Positions 1-8,139 of a stretch of DNA of 64,000 nt are shown one piece after another. Positions within the stretch are counted from its first letter, which is position 1, and the number at the start of each line of letters is the position of its first letter. Source of the stretch: Betaproteobacteria bacterium (lineage in GTDB: Bacteria > Pseudomonadota > Gammaproteobacteria > Burkholderiales > JAEUOS01); NCBI GenBank assembly GCA_028292405.1, contig JAQGMJ010000011.1, positions 1-64,000 on the forward strand. The letters are read 5' to 3'. The notes beneath the pieces were generated by a model. The model had not been told where the DNA came from. It was given only the letters and a program-made list of their open reading frames with translations, and made no database searches. Both the position numbers and the translations under genes were made by a program.

Positions 1-2168
1 GCGTCCTGCACCAGGCTGATTACGCCCTGGCGGAAAAAGGCGGCCAGGTCGGAAGCCTTGATCTGCCGCGACTGGCTGCCGCGGATGAACAGGAAAAAGC
101 TGCGCTTCGGGCTGATCCAGGTGAGGCGGTAACGGTCGCCGCGGGTCTGGTCGGAGAACTCGAGAATGTCGCCTTTCATCAGGTCGGCAACCTGGCGCTC
201 GTAGGCGTCGGCCGGCGCGGCGGGCGCCGCCGCTTCCTTCAGCTTGTTCGGTGCTTCGGCGACCATGCTGGGCACCGGCAGCGAAGGCACTTCGACGGCG
301 GCCACCTTGGCGGCGGCAATCGCCGCGGTGTGGGCGCGCATCAGTTGGTTGAAGAACTCGCCGCGCACGGTGTCGTTCATGCCCGAGGCGATCGCGCCGC
401 GCATCAGGCCGCGCACCATCTTCGGCAGCACGGCCGCCAGGTTCGGCACATCGGGGCGCGCTTTCGGCTCGACGCTCCAAATCAGGTCGGCGGCCAACCC
501 CAGCCGGTTGGAGACGCTGTCTTCGCCCTGCAGGTTCTGCAATTGCGCTTCGACCAGCGCCTTGACCCACACCTGGTCGAGAAAATCGCGGATGAAAGGC
601 GGCGTGCCTGGGCGCATGCGGCTGGCCAGATCGGCGCGCGCCGAGGCGGCCGCGGCATCGCGCGCCTCCACCGAAGCCAGGCGCGAGGCTTCGGCGTGGG
701 CGTCGCCTTCGCGGGCGGAGCGCTCGTTGGCGATCAGGCCTTCGAGTTCTTCCAGCGCCGTCTTGAAGACGTGGATGTCGTCCTGGAACAGCACCGTGAG
801 ATCGTCGACCAGGTGCTTGAGTTCGCGCATGAACTGTCCTTCTTCGGACAGGTCCATTGACGGGTCGCAGCCGGCCTCGGCCATGCGGTCGAGCAGGCGG
901 CGCATCGGGTGTTCGCGGCGGGCGAAAAAGCTGCGGTCCAGCAGCGCCGCCTTTACCGCGATGATCTGCAAACGTGCGATCTGTCCCTTGATGGCGGCGG
1001 CCAGGCGGTCGTTCTTGTTCAGGAACTCGAATACCACCGAGACCAGTTCGATGGTCACCTGGTCCAGCGGCGTGCCCTGCGACACCAGGGCGCTATCGAG
1101 CGTGCGCAGGTAGCCGGGAGGCAGGAAGCCGGCGGCGGTGCCGAGGTTGGCCTCGGTCTGCAGGCCGGCGAGCGCATCGAGCAGTTGCAGGTTGACCGGC
1201 ACGGCACCCTGGCCTTCGGTGAAACGCGCCGGGTCGGCCATCATGCGCAGGCTTTCGACCCGCGCCGACGCCTGGCCCTGCGCCATGCCGGCGAGCAGCG
1301 CGGCGATCGTGGCCTGCTCGTTGCCGACCGAGCCGCCGAGCCAGCCGCTGCGTTCGCCGCCGCTGGCGTTGCTGCCGAAACTGCCCATGCGCCCGGTCTG
1401 CGACAGGCTGGACATCCGTTGCGAAGCGCCCAGGCCCATCATGCGCTGCGAGGTGGCCATCGGGTCGGCATTGGCCTGCACCGCGTGGCGGATGCGCGGC
1501 AGGATTTCATGCGCCACCAGGTTCTTGTTGACGGCCTGGTAGACCTGGGTCATCGAGCGCTGCAGGTAGGGCTGGAAGGCCTGCAACAGGGTCTGCTTGA
1601 GCTCGCGGTCGCCGGGGATGCCGCTGCAGGCCAGCTTCAGGGCCTCGAACACCACTTCGGGCGCCATTGGATTATCGCCATCCTCCAGGGTGTCGCGCCC
1701 GGTCAGCACACCGAAACGGGCACGGATGCCCAGCAATTCATCGTTGTCGACGGCGTTTTTCACGCCCTTGGCGAGGCGGTCGATGGCAATGCCCGATTCG
1801 ATGATCGAATCCGACACCAGAGAGAGTTCGACGCCGCCGAAGTCGCCGAAAGGGCTGTCCTTCTTTGCCGGCGCGGTGCGGGTGGCGTCCATTCGCTTGT
1901 CGTACATGTCCTTGAAGCAGTCTTCGAACTTGGACAGGATTTCGCGGCGATGCGCACGCACGCGCGTCATCGCCTCCAGGTACATCTGCTGTTCGCGGCC
2001 GTCCATGGTCTTGTCGGCCAGTTGGAACAGGTCTTCGTCGATCTTGCCAAGCGCCCCGGCGACGACCTCGGACAAGCGGGTGCGCGCGATTTCGCGGCAC
2101 TCGGACAGCAAGGAAGCGGCGGCCGAGCCGGCCGCGCGATTACCTGAATTGGTGCCTGAATTGTTCAT
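1..2168 (-). CDS. DUF1631 family protein (3' end cut by window edge)
   Basis: About 722 residues are visible, from an ATG at 2168 with an AAGGA ribosome site eight bases upstream; the reading frame runs off the window start without a stop. The protein is largely helical and Ala/Arg/Glu rich. Its visible C-terminal part (motifs LEFSDQTRGDRYRLTW and KRSFFLFIRG) looks like a PilZ-type small beta-barrel. This architecture matches the long DUF1631 proteins of Burkholderiales, often misannotated as thymidine phosphorylase. A role as a cyclic-di-GMP-responsive cytoplasmic protein would be inference only. The gene is transcribed away from the TPR gene across a 240-bp gap. Confidence 0.8.
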   Translation of the reverse strand, partial: MNNSGTNSGNRAAGSAAASLLSECREIARTRLSEVVAGALGKIDEDLFQLADKTMDGREQQMYLEAMTRVRAHRREILSKFEDCFKDMYDKRMDATRTAPAKKDSPFGDFGGVELSLVSDSIIESGIAIDRLAKGVKNAVDNDELLGIRARFGVLTGRDTLEDGDNPMAPEVVFEALKLACSGIPGDRELKQTLLQAFQPYLQRSMTQVYQAVNKNLVAHEILPRIRHAVQANADPMATSQRMMGLGASQRMSSLSQTGRMGSFGSNASGGERSGWLGGSVGNEQATIAALLAGMAQGQASARVESLRMMADPARFTEGQGAVPVNLQLLDALAGLQTEANLGTAAGFLPPGYLRTLDSALVSQGTPLDQVTIELVSVVFEFLNKNDRLAAAIKGQIARLQIIAVKAALLDRSFFARREHPMRRLLDRMAEAGCDPSMDLSEEGQFMRELKHLVDDLTVLFQDDIHVFKTALEELEGLIANERSAREGDAHAEASRLASVEARDAAAASARADLASRMRPGTPPFIRDFLDQVWVKALVEAQLQNLQGEDSVSNRLGLAADLIWSVEPKARPDVPNLAAVLPKMVRGLMRGAIASGMNDTVRGEFFNQLMRAHTAAIAAAKVAAVEVPSLPVPSMVAEAPNKLKEAAAPAAPADAYERQVADLMKGDILEFSDQTRGDRYRLTWISPKRSFFLFIRGSQSRQIKASDLAAFFRQGVISLVQD

Positions 2169-2411
2169 GGCGAGTCCTTGGTGCAAGGCATTTCTTGTTG
2201 CGGAACAAAAGGCCGGAGGAGATCATCCCAATTTCCCCTATGCCATTGGAATATGCCAAGAGCGTAGGACAACGTCAAGTGACATATTTCACCATTTAAT
2301 ACTTTTTAACAGTTCTGTTGCTCTAGGACACAACCTACAGACGTGGCCGTTCGACCAGCGGTATTGGCCGCCAAAAATCTGATCACATCCGCCCGCACAG
2401 CAACGCGCGGT

Positions 2412-3056
2412 TCAGATCATCTTGCGACGGCGACCTTCAAGCGCCCTTCTCAGGGCCGCGATATTAGCCGCCACCCCGGTCATCCCGGGGTTGATGGCAT
2501 AGGCGCGCTCGAAGAATTGCAGGGCCTTTTCCGGCTCTTCGAGTTGGAGGTAGAGCTGACCATAGCCGGAAAGCGCACCAAAATGGTTAGGATTATGTTT
2601 CAGGACCTCGGCGCAATCGGCCATCGACCTGCGCGTTTCGCCGGCCATGTAATACAAGGTGGCGCGCTTGTTCCAGCCTTCGGCGAAACCGGGCTTTTGC
2701 TTCACCACCCGGTTGAAGTCGGCCAGCGCTTCATCGAAACGCCCGCTGTTCATCGCCAGCGTGCCGTGCGCCAGCAGCGCGTCGATGCGCTCGTCGCCGG
2801 AACGGCTCCACACTGCCCACAGCGCCAGTTGCGCGGCCTCGCGCACATCGCCATCGGCGTCCTTCAATCTTGGCAGCAGTGCGGTGGCATCTTCCATGCG
2901 GCCGATTTCGGCCAGGCGTACGGTGGCGGCGCGGCGTACCGGCGCGGCGGCATCGGCCAGGTTGCGCAGCGCCTGCTCGCGGCTGATCGAGTCGGCGGCC
3001 AGCGCGGGCCCGGCGCAGGCCAGGCACAGCGACAGGGAGAAAAGCCAGCGCAGCAT
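2412..3056 (-). CDS. Exported HEAT/TPR repeat protein
   Basis: 214 aa. The start at 3056 is set by a TTTGGAGG ribosome site seven bases upstream and by the signal peptide that follows (MLRWLFSLSLCLACAGPALA, cleavage near residue 20). The frame is open further upstream, but that part has neither feature. After the signal comes a HEAT-like segment (about residues 30-85, VRRAATVRLAEIGRMEDA) and then three or so TPR units (about 90-200: FDEALADFNRVVKQKPGFAEGW, GETRRSMADCAEVLKHNP, PEKALQFFERAYAINPG). Such repeats bind partner proteins; no enzyme motif is visible. It follows the DUF2461 gene by 68 bases and may be cotranscribed with it. The specific function is unknown. Confidence 0.8.
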   Translation of the reverse strand: MLRWLFSLSLCLACAGPALAADSISREQALRNLADAAAPVRRAATVRLAEIGRMEDATALLPRLKDADGDVREAAQLALWAVWSRSGDERIDALLAHGTLAMNSGRFDEALADFNRVVKQKPGFAEGWNKRATLYYMAGETRRSMADCAEVLKHNPNHFGALSGYGQLYLQLEEPEKALQFFERAYAINPGMTGVAANIAALRRALEGRRRKMI

Positions 3057-3124
3057 CGCAGCCTCCAAAGGCGTATTCGCAGCCTTGACTATAGCGCCGT
3101 TTGCGCGCGTTTTGCGGCCCAAGT

Positions 3125-3790
3125 TCAGCCTTCGACAGTGGCGCGCAGCCACTTCACCAGCGGCAGGGAAGCCTTGAAGCCGGTGTCGATTTCCTTCAGC
3201 AGCTTGTCCGTGGTCATGCCCTTCACCGGCCGTTCGCGCCACATGATGAAGCTCTTTTGCTTGATGTATTCGATGTGCGGCGTGTCGGCATCGAAGCCCT
3301 TGGGCGGGCGCACCAATTTGCCCTCGTCGGCGAAGCCGTCGAAGTAAGCCATCAACGCCTTGTTTTTTAAGAGGCGCGTAAACACCGCTGGTTCATCGGC
3401 AATGCGGCGGCGGATTTTCAGCAGCACCTCGGGTGGCGGCAGGTAGCAGCCGCCGGCCACCAGCAGCTTGCCATGCTGGTCAATGTGCAGGTAGTAGTGG
3501 GAGCCGGGATCCTTCTTGCCACCGGGGGCGATCACGGCCGAGAAATGCGTCTTGTACGGGCTCTTGTCCTTGGAAAAACGCACGTCGCGGTTGATCCGGA
3601 ACAGCGTCTTTTTGGCGTCCTGCCCGGCCACCGCCGGGTCGAATTTCTCGGTGGCGGCGATCACCCGCCCGACCAGCTCGACGAATTCGGCGCGCAGGAT
3701 GTCGTAGCTCGGCTTGTTCATCACGAACCAGGCGCGATTGTTGTTTTCGGCCAGGCCTTGCAGGTAGTTGACGAGTTCGCGGGTGTTCAT
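3125..3790 (-). CDS. DUF2461 domain-containing protein (TIGR02453 family)
   Basis: 221 aa, the usual length for this family. The hallmark pattern is present: an N-terminal WFVMNKPSYDILRAEF segment, then the conserved core RINRDVRFSKDKSPYKTHF (about residues 66-84), a GGCYLPPPEVL segment and the C-terminal HIEYIKQKSFIMWRE block. The start has AAAAAAGG directly before the ATG. These proteins are widespread, cytoplasmic and biochemically uncharacterised. The neighbour downstream is the exported HEAT/TPR protein; upstream and divergent is the LIV-type binding protein. Confidence 0.88.
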   Translation of the reverse strand: MNTRELVNYLQGLAENNNRAWFVMNKPSYDILRAEFVELVGRVIAATEKFDPAVAGQDAKKTLFRINRDVRFSKDKSPYKTHFSAVIAPGGKKDPGSHYYLHIDQHGKLLVAGGCYLPPPEVLLKIRRRIADEPAVFTRLLKNKALMAYFDGFADEGKLVRPPKGFDADTPHIEYIKQKSFIMWRERPVKGMTTDKLLKEIDTGFKASLPLVKWLRATVEG

Positions 3791-3972
3791 GCCTTTTTTC
3801 CAGAATCAAACCCATAAGCGCGCCATCGCGCCGGGCCGTTACGCGCGCCGATTTTAACGGTAACATGGCGACGCGGCGTTCGTTCTCCCTAGTTTATCGA
3901 GCGATCAATGCCGCGCCCGGACTTGCAGCTTTGCCAGCAGCCGGCCATAAACAATCAGACGGAGACAAAGAC

Positions 3973-5247
3973 ATGCAAGGAAAAAGACGCAAGTTCCTGG
4001 CCGGCGCATCGGGCGCCGCCGCCGGTGCCGTAGCCGGCAGCCTGGCCCTGCCGAACCTGGCGATGGCGCAGCAGCAGCCGCTGAAAGTCGGCTTCTCGAT
4101 GGGCCTGACCGGCGCGCTGGCGCCGATGGGCAAGGCGGCACTCCTGTGCATCCAGATCTGGGCCGAGGAAGTCAACGCCCGCGGCGGCCTGCTCGGGCGC
4201 AAGGTCGAGCTGGTCTACTACGACGACCAGAGCAACGGCTCGACCGTGCCGGCCATCTATACCAAGCTGCTGGAAATCGACAAGGTCGACATCGTCGTCT
4301 CCAGCTACGGCACCGCCATGGTGGCCCCGCCGATTCCCATGCTGATGCAGCGCGGCATGACTTTCATGACCCTGTTCGGCCTGGACGTCAGCTCGCGCTT
4401 CAACTACGACCGCTATTTCGCCATCATGCCCGCCGGCCCGAAGCCGGCGATCGGCTGGACCCAGGGTTATTTCGACGCCGTCGAGAGCATGAACCCGAAG
4501 CCCAAGACCATCGCCTTAGTCGGCGCCGACGCCGAATACCCGCACTCGGCGCTGGAAGCCGCGCACGAGCACGTCAAGCGCCTGGGCCTGAAGATCGTCT
4601 ATGACAAGACCTATCCGCCCAATACGGTGGACTTCAGCCCGGTGCTGCGCGCGATCCAGTCGACCAACCCGGACATCGTGTTCGTCGCCTCCTATCCACC
4701 GGACTCGGTCGGCATGATCCGCGCCGCCCACGAAGTGAGCCTGAAGACCCGCCTGTTCGGCGGCGGCATGGTCGGCACCCAGTACACCGCGATCAAGACC
4801 CAGCTCGGGCCGGCGCTCAACGGCGTGGTCAGCCTGGAAACCTATGCACCGGAAGCCAACGCCAAATTCCCCGGCCTGGACAAGTTCCTGGAAAAATACC
4901 AGGCGCGCGCCGCCCAGGCAGGCGTCGACCCGCTCGGTTTCTATCTGCCGCCCTATGCCTACGCGATGATGCAGGTGATCGACCAGACGGTGACCAAGAA
5001 CAAGAGCATTGACCAGGCGAAGATGGCCGAGACCATGCACAAGGACACCTTCGACACCGTGGTCGGCAAGGTGCAGTTCGGCAAGAACGGCGAATGGACC
5101 CAGGGCCGCCTGCTCTACGTGCAGTACAACGGCATCACCAGCAACAGCGTCGACGAGTGGCGCAAGCCCGGCCGCATGACCGTGCTTTCGCCGAAGGATT
5201 ACTCCAACGGCAAGCTGCGCGAGCCGTACCAGGAAGCCAGCAAGTAG
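3973..5247 (+). CDS. LIV-type ABC transporter substrate-binding protein (orphan)
   Basis: 424 aa periplasmic receptor of the ANF-receptor/Periplasmic_6 type. The start at 3973 is chosen because GGAGA lies seven bases upstream and the residues that follow form a twin-arginine-like export signal (KRRKFLAG, a hydrophobic stretch, then LAMAQ near residue 33). The frame is open upstream but lacks these features. The mature protein begins PLKVGFSMGLTGALAPMGKA, typical of branched-chain amino acid, amide or urea receptors. No permease or ATPase gene adjoins it. A complete livHMGF set lacking its own receptor sits at 56.5-59.8 kb, so the two could work together; that is inference. The ligand cannot be told from sequence. 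Confidence 0.88.
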   Translation: MQGKRRKFLAGASGAAAGAVAGSLALPNLAMAQQQPLKVGFSMGLTGALAPMGKAALLCIQIWAEEVNARGGLLGRKVELVYYDDQSNGSTVPAIYTKLLEIDKVDIVVSSYGTAMVAPPIPMLMQRGMTFMTLFGLDVSSRFNYDRYFAIMPAGPKPAIGWTQGYFDAVESMNPKPKTIALVGADAEYPHSALEAAHEHVKRLGLKIVYDKTYPPNTVDFSPVLRAIQSTNPDIVFVASYPPDSVGMIRAAHEVSLKTRLFGGGMVGTQYTAIKTQLGPALNGVVSLETYAPEANAKFPGLDKFLEKYQARAAQAGVDPLGFYLPPYAYAMMQVIDQTVTKNKSIDQAKMAETMHKDTFDTVVGKVQFGKNGEWTQGRLLYVQYNGITSNSVDEWRKPGRMTVLSPKDYSNGKLREPYQEASK

Positions 5248-5266
5248 CAGGCTGCCGCGAGCCGCG

Positions 5267-5295
5267 AAAAAGCCGCCACACAGGGCGGCTTTTTT
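5267..5295 (+). terminator. Bidirectional rho-independent terminator
   Basis: Perfect stem AGCCGCC (5271-5277) with GGCGGCT (5284-5290) and a 6-base loop. It is preceded by an A run and followed by a T run, so it can act on both strands. It lies between the convergent binding-protein gene and the nuclease-phosphatase gene. Confidence 0.9.
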
Positions 5296-5314
5296 ATGGA
5301 AGCCGGGCGCGGCC

Positions 5315-7129
5315 TTATTTCGCGCCCGCCGTCCGCAACTCCTCTCCCAGCTTGCGCAGGTCGGCGGCGAAGACCGGGTCGGCGCGCAACTGGCCGTAGA
5401 GAAAGGTCGCTGCCTGGCGCCCGGCTTCCACGTCCGACTTGTAGTGAAAGCCGCAGATCACCCGGCTGTCGCCGAACTCGACGCCGCGGCGCATCAGCGC
5501 ATCGGCCCGCGCCGGTAGCGCCTCGGCCAGGATCATGCCGGTGAGCAGGCCGAACAGTGCATGGGTGGACGGGTAGGAGCCGCTGGTTTTCAGGTTGTGC
5601 GCCAGGTCGTTGTCGCGATGCCCCGGCACCAGGTCGCGGGGAAACAGGCAGGACGGCGGCGCGGGATACATGACGAAGGGACGGTAGCGTCCACGGTCCG
5701 GGTCTTTCAGGTGCTCCTTGACCGGCAGCCGCACCGGCCGCTTGACCAGGCTGACCAAGTGGTCGGCATCGACCTGGACTTGCCGGATCATCTTCAACAG
5801 GGTCGGCGCCCGGGCGGCGAGGTCGACCCCGGCAGCAGCGGCAAAGCGCGCGGCCACCAGCCCCTCGCCGAACACGTCGTCTTCCGCCGCCAGCTGGCCG
5901 CGCGCCAGGCCGATGTCGCGGCGGGTGGCGCGAAATACGGCGATGTCTTCGCGCTCCCGCGCCGAGCCGGGTGCCGGTGCCGGCGGCAGCCAGTCGATAC
6001 TCAAGGGCGCGTTGTCCGATAGATAGCCGCCTGGCGCATTGCCGGCAGATGCCGGTGCCTCTGCCGCCGGTGGATGCGGGTCCGGCCACAGCGCCCGCAG
6101 CAGTTCGGCCAGCCGGGCGCCGCCCTTGGCCAACTGGTGGAACTTGAATTCTTCAGCGGTCTGCCGGTAATTCGCGTCCAGGCCGGCTACGTTCCAGCGC
6201 GGCGAAGCTCCCGCGACCGCGGTGAAGGCCAGTCCCTGGAAGGCCGGACCGCGGCCACTGGTAATGGTGTCGCCGGCCCAGGCGGCGGCCCAGGTCAGCG
6301 GGTCGCCGGCGGTCGCGGGCACTTGGCGCGCCTCCTGCAGCATGCGCCCGGACTGCGGCCCGTCGGCCTTGTAGGCAGTGGGAATGGCGTCCCAGAAAGA
6401 ATGCAGGTTTTGCGGCGCTCGCGGATCGGGCGGGTCGGCCAACGGCAGGCGCAAGGCATTGCCGCCGGCGTTGCCGCTCTTCAGGCGGTCGCCACCGTGG
6501 TCGGGATCGACAGGCTGGCCCTGCTCGTCCAGATATATCGCCACCGCGTGCAGGGGCTGGTGGACGTCGCCCGCGTAATGCGCGAGCAGCATCAGGGCCT
6601 CTTTTCTGTCCATGGCAAAGGGCCGCGGCTGCGGCTTGCCGCGCAGGACCAAAATCGCCGCGTTGATGGCGTGCACCACGTCATGGCCGTTGGTGCCGAA
6701 GAAATCGCCGTAGCGGTCCTCGAAATTCGAGACGTCGGTGTAGTGGTATTGGCCGTGCAGCGGGTTGCGCAGCACGAAGCTTTCGAAACGCTTGCTCTCC
6801 GGATCGAACGCAACGCATTCCGGGTACACCTGCGGATCGTTGGCGTATCTGCCGTCCTTGACGCCCTTGGCGCAGTCGGCCCAGACCGCGACAGTACGCA
6901 GCGACATGCCGCCGAGGATGGACTTCACCTGCGTTTCCGCGCGCGTGCCGGCGATCAACTGGTCGGCCAGCGCACCAATCTGCTGATGTCCATCCGGGCC
7001 CCAGGCTCCCGCCGTCAGCGGCAGCGCCAGGAGCAGGAGAAACGCCGCCATCGCGGGCACCCGCGCAACCAGGCGTGCGCAGGCCCACGCCCCTTTATGC
7101 AAGGCCGCGCCTTGTTCTCGTTTTTTCAT
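5315..7129 (-). CDS. S1/P1 nuclease - PAP2/class A acid phosphatase fusion
   Basis: 604 aa from the ATG at 7129; a GTG 11 codons upstream is possible but less likely. The signal peptide ends before W43 (ALPLTAGA-W), giving the exposed N-terminal Trp that S1/P1 nucleases use as a zinc ligand. The nuclease domain (about 43-330) has WGPDGH, WADC, HYTDV, LLAHYAGDVHQPLH and LHSFWD, covering the expected tri-zinc ligands. The C-terminal domain (about 440-600) has KDPDRGRYRP, GSYPSTHA and SRVICGFHYKSD, the three motifs of PAP2-type non-specific acid phosphatases. PSTH replaces the usual PSGH, and the first motif has one extra residue. Predicted role: periplasmic nucleic acid breakdown to 5'-nucleotides, then dephosphorylation to nucleosides and phosphate. 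Each domain call is strong; the coupled activity is inferred. Confidence 0.9.
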   Translation of the reverse strand: MKKREQGAALHKGAWACARLVARVPAMAAFLLLLALPLTAGAWGPDGHQQIGALADQLIAGTRAETQVKSILGGMSLRTVAVWADCAKGVKDGRYANDPQVYPECVAFDPESKRFESFVLRNPLHGQYHYTDVSNFEDRYGDFFGTNGHDVVHAINAAILVLRGKPQPRPFAMDRKEALMLLAHYAGDVHQPLHAVAIYLDEQGQPVDPDHGGDRLKSGNAGGNALRLPLADPPDPRAPQNLHSFWDAIPTAYKADGPQSGRMLQEARQVPATAGDPLTWAAAWAGDTITSGRGPAFQGLAFTAVAGASPRWNVAGLDANYRQTAEEFKFHQLAKGGARLAELLRALWPDPHPPAAEAPASAGNAPGGYLSDNAPLSIDWLPPAPAPGSAREREDIAVFRATRRDIGLARGQLAAEDDVFGEGLVAARFAAAAGVDLAARAPTLLKMIRQVQVDADHLVSLVKRPVRLPVKEHLKDPDRGRYRPFVMYPAPPSCLFPRDLVPGHRDNDLAHNLKTSGSYPSTHALFGLLTGMILAEALPARADALMRRGVEFGDSRVICGFHYKSDVEAGRQAATFLYGQLRADPVFAADLRKLGEELRTAGAK

Positions 7130-7268
7130 TTCCGTACCCCGGAATATCAGACTGCCCGGCACGCAGCGCGAGCCGGCCTGGCGAGCGCGACGGACGCCGC
7201 GCTTCTGCCCGCTTTATACAGCACCCATTTGACGTGAATTTGTCAGGCCCGGCCGGAGCCGACCGACG

Positions 7269-8069
7269 CTAGAGCGTCCAGCCCAGCCCGATATAGCCCA
7301 TGGTGGCGTTACGCGTTTCGACAATAGGGCTGGTGCCCGCGCCGTTGCCCAGGTGCGTGTTCTGCACGCCGAACATCAGTGCGTAAGGCGCGCTGAACTT
7401 GTAGGCGCCGGAGAGGCCGATATTCCAGTTGGTGCTGGCGCCGGCCTGGTAGGCCGGGCGATTGATGGTGGCTTCCGCTGTCGGCACACCGAAATAGTAG
7501 TTCGCCACCTTGGCGCTGATGCGCTCGAAGCCCACATAAGGGCCGATGTCCCACTTCGGGGTGTCGACGATCTGCTTGTAGGCCGAGCCGTGCAGCGAGC
7601 CACCCTTGCTGTTGCCGGTGACGTCGGTAAAATAGGCGAGATTGAGGGCGACCAGCGGGGTCTCCCATTCCAGGCTGGGGCCGGCTTCGACGCTCAGGTT
7701 GCGCTCGGCCATGCCGGCGAGGCGCGATCCGTCGCCGCTTTTGTAGCCGAAGCGCGGCTCGGCGGCCAGGCCGAGGGCGAATTTCTTGTCCTCGCTGGAC
7801 CACAGCCGCACGCCGGCGCGCAGCAGGTCGACATAGACGGTTTCCTTGTACTCGAATTGCAGCAGGGGCACCGGCCAGACTTCGGTGCCTTTGCCGCCCA
7901 CGTATTTGGGAAAAGCCAGCGCGCCTGCGCCGACGTAGCCGGTCCAGTCCTTGGCGGGTGCGGCGGCGGCTTGCGCCTGGGGCGCGCCGGTGGATTGCGC
8001 CTGGACTGCGCCGGCAAGGCACAGGCCGAGCGCGCCGAGCAGGGCGGCGGTACTGGAAAAGCGGATCAT
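7269..8069 (-). CDS. MipA/OmpV family outer-membrane protein
   Basis: 266 aa from the ATG at 8069, which begins a standard signal peptide (MIRFSSTAALLGALGLCLAG, ending AVQAQ near residue 24). An in-frame ATG at 8114 would add 15 residues and cannot be excluded. The mature part matches the MipA/OmpV barrel pattern: WTGYVGAGALAFPKYVGG, WPVPLLQFEYKETVYVD, alternating beta strands, and a C-terminal GYIGLGWTL ending for barrel assembly. Family members are outer-membrane scaffolds or porin-like proteins, some induced by metals or antibiotics. It lies just downstream of the 5-oxoprolinase-type gene on the same strand, so cotranscription is possible. Confidence 0.82.
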   Translation of the reverse strand: MIRFSSTAALLGALGLCLAGAVQAQSTGAPQAQAAAAPAKDWTGYVGAGALAFPKYVGGKGTEVWPVPLLQFEYKETVYVDLLRAGVRLWSSEDKKFALGLAAEPRFGYKSGDGSRLAGMAERNLSVEAGPSLEWETPLVALNLAYFTDVTGNSKGGSLHGSAYKQIVDTPKWDIGPYVGFERISAKVANYYFGVPTAEATINRPAYQAGASTNWNIGLSGAYKFSAPYALMFGVQNTHLGNGAGTSPIVETRNATMGYIGLGWTL

Positions 8070-8139
8070 GGACTGGATACCGGTCGTTGTGCTGGCTATT
8101 GAGGTCCAGGCCATTATCCCCGATCCCGCCGCTCTGCCC

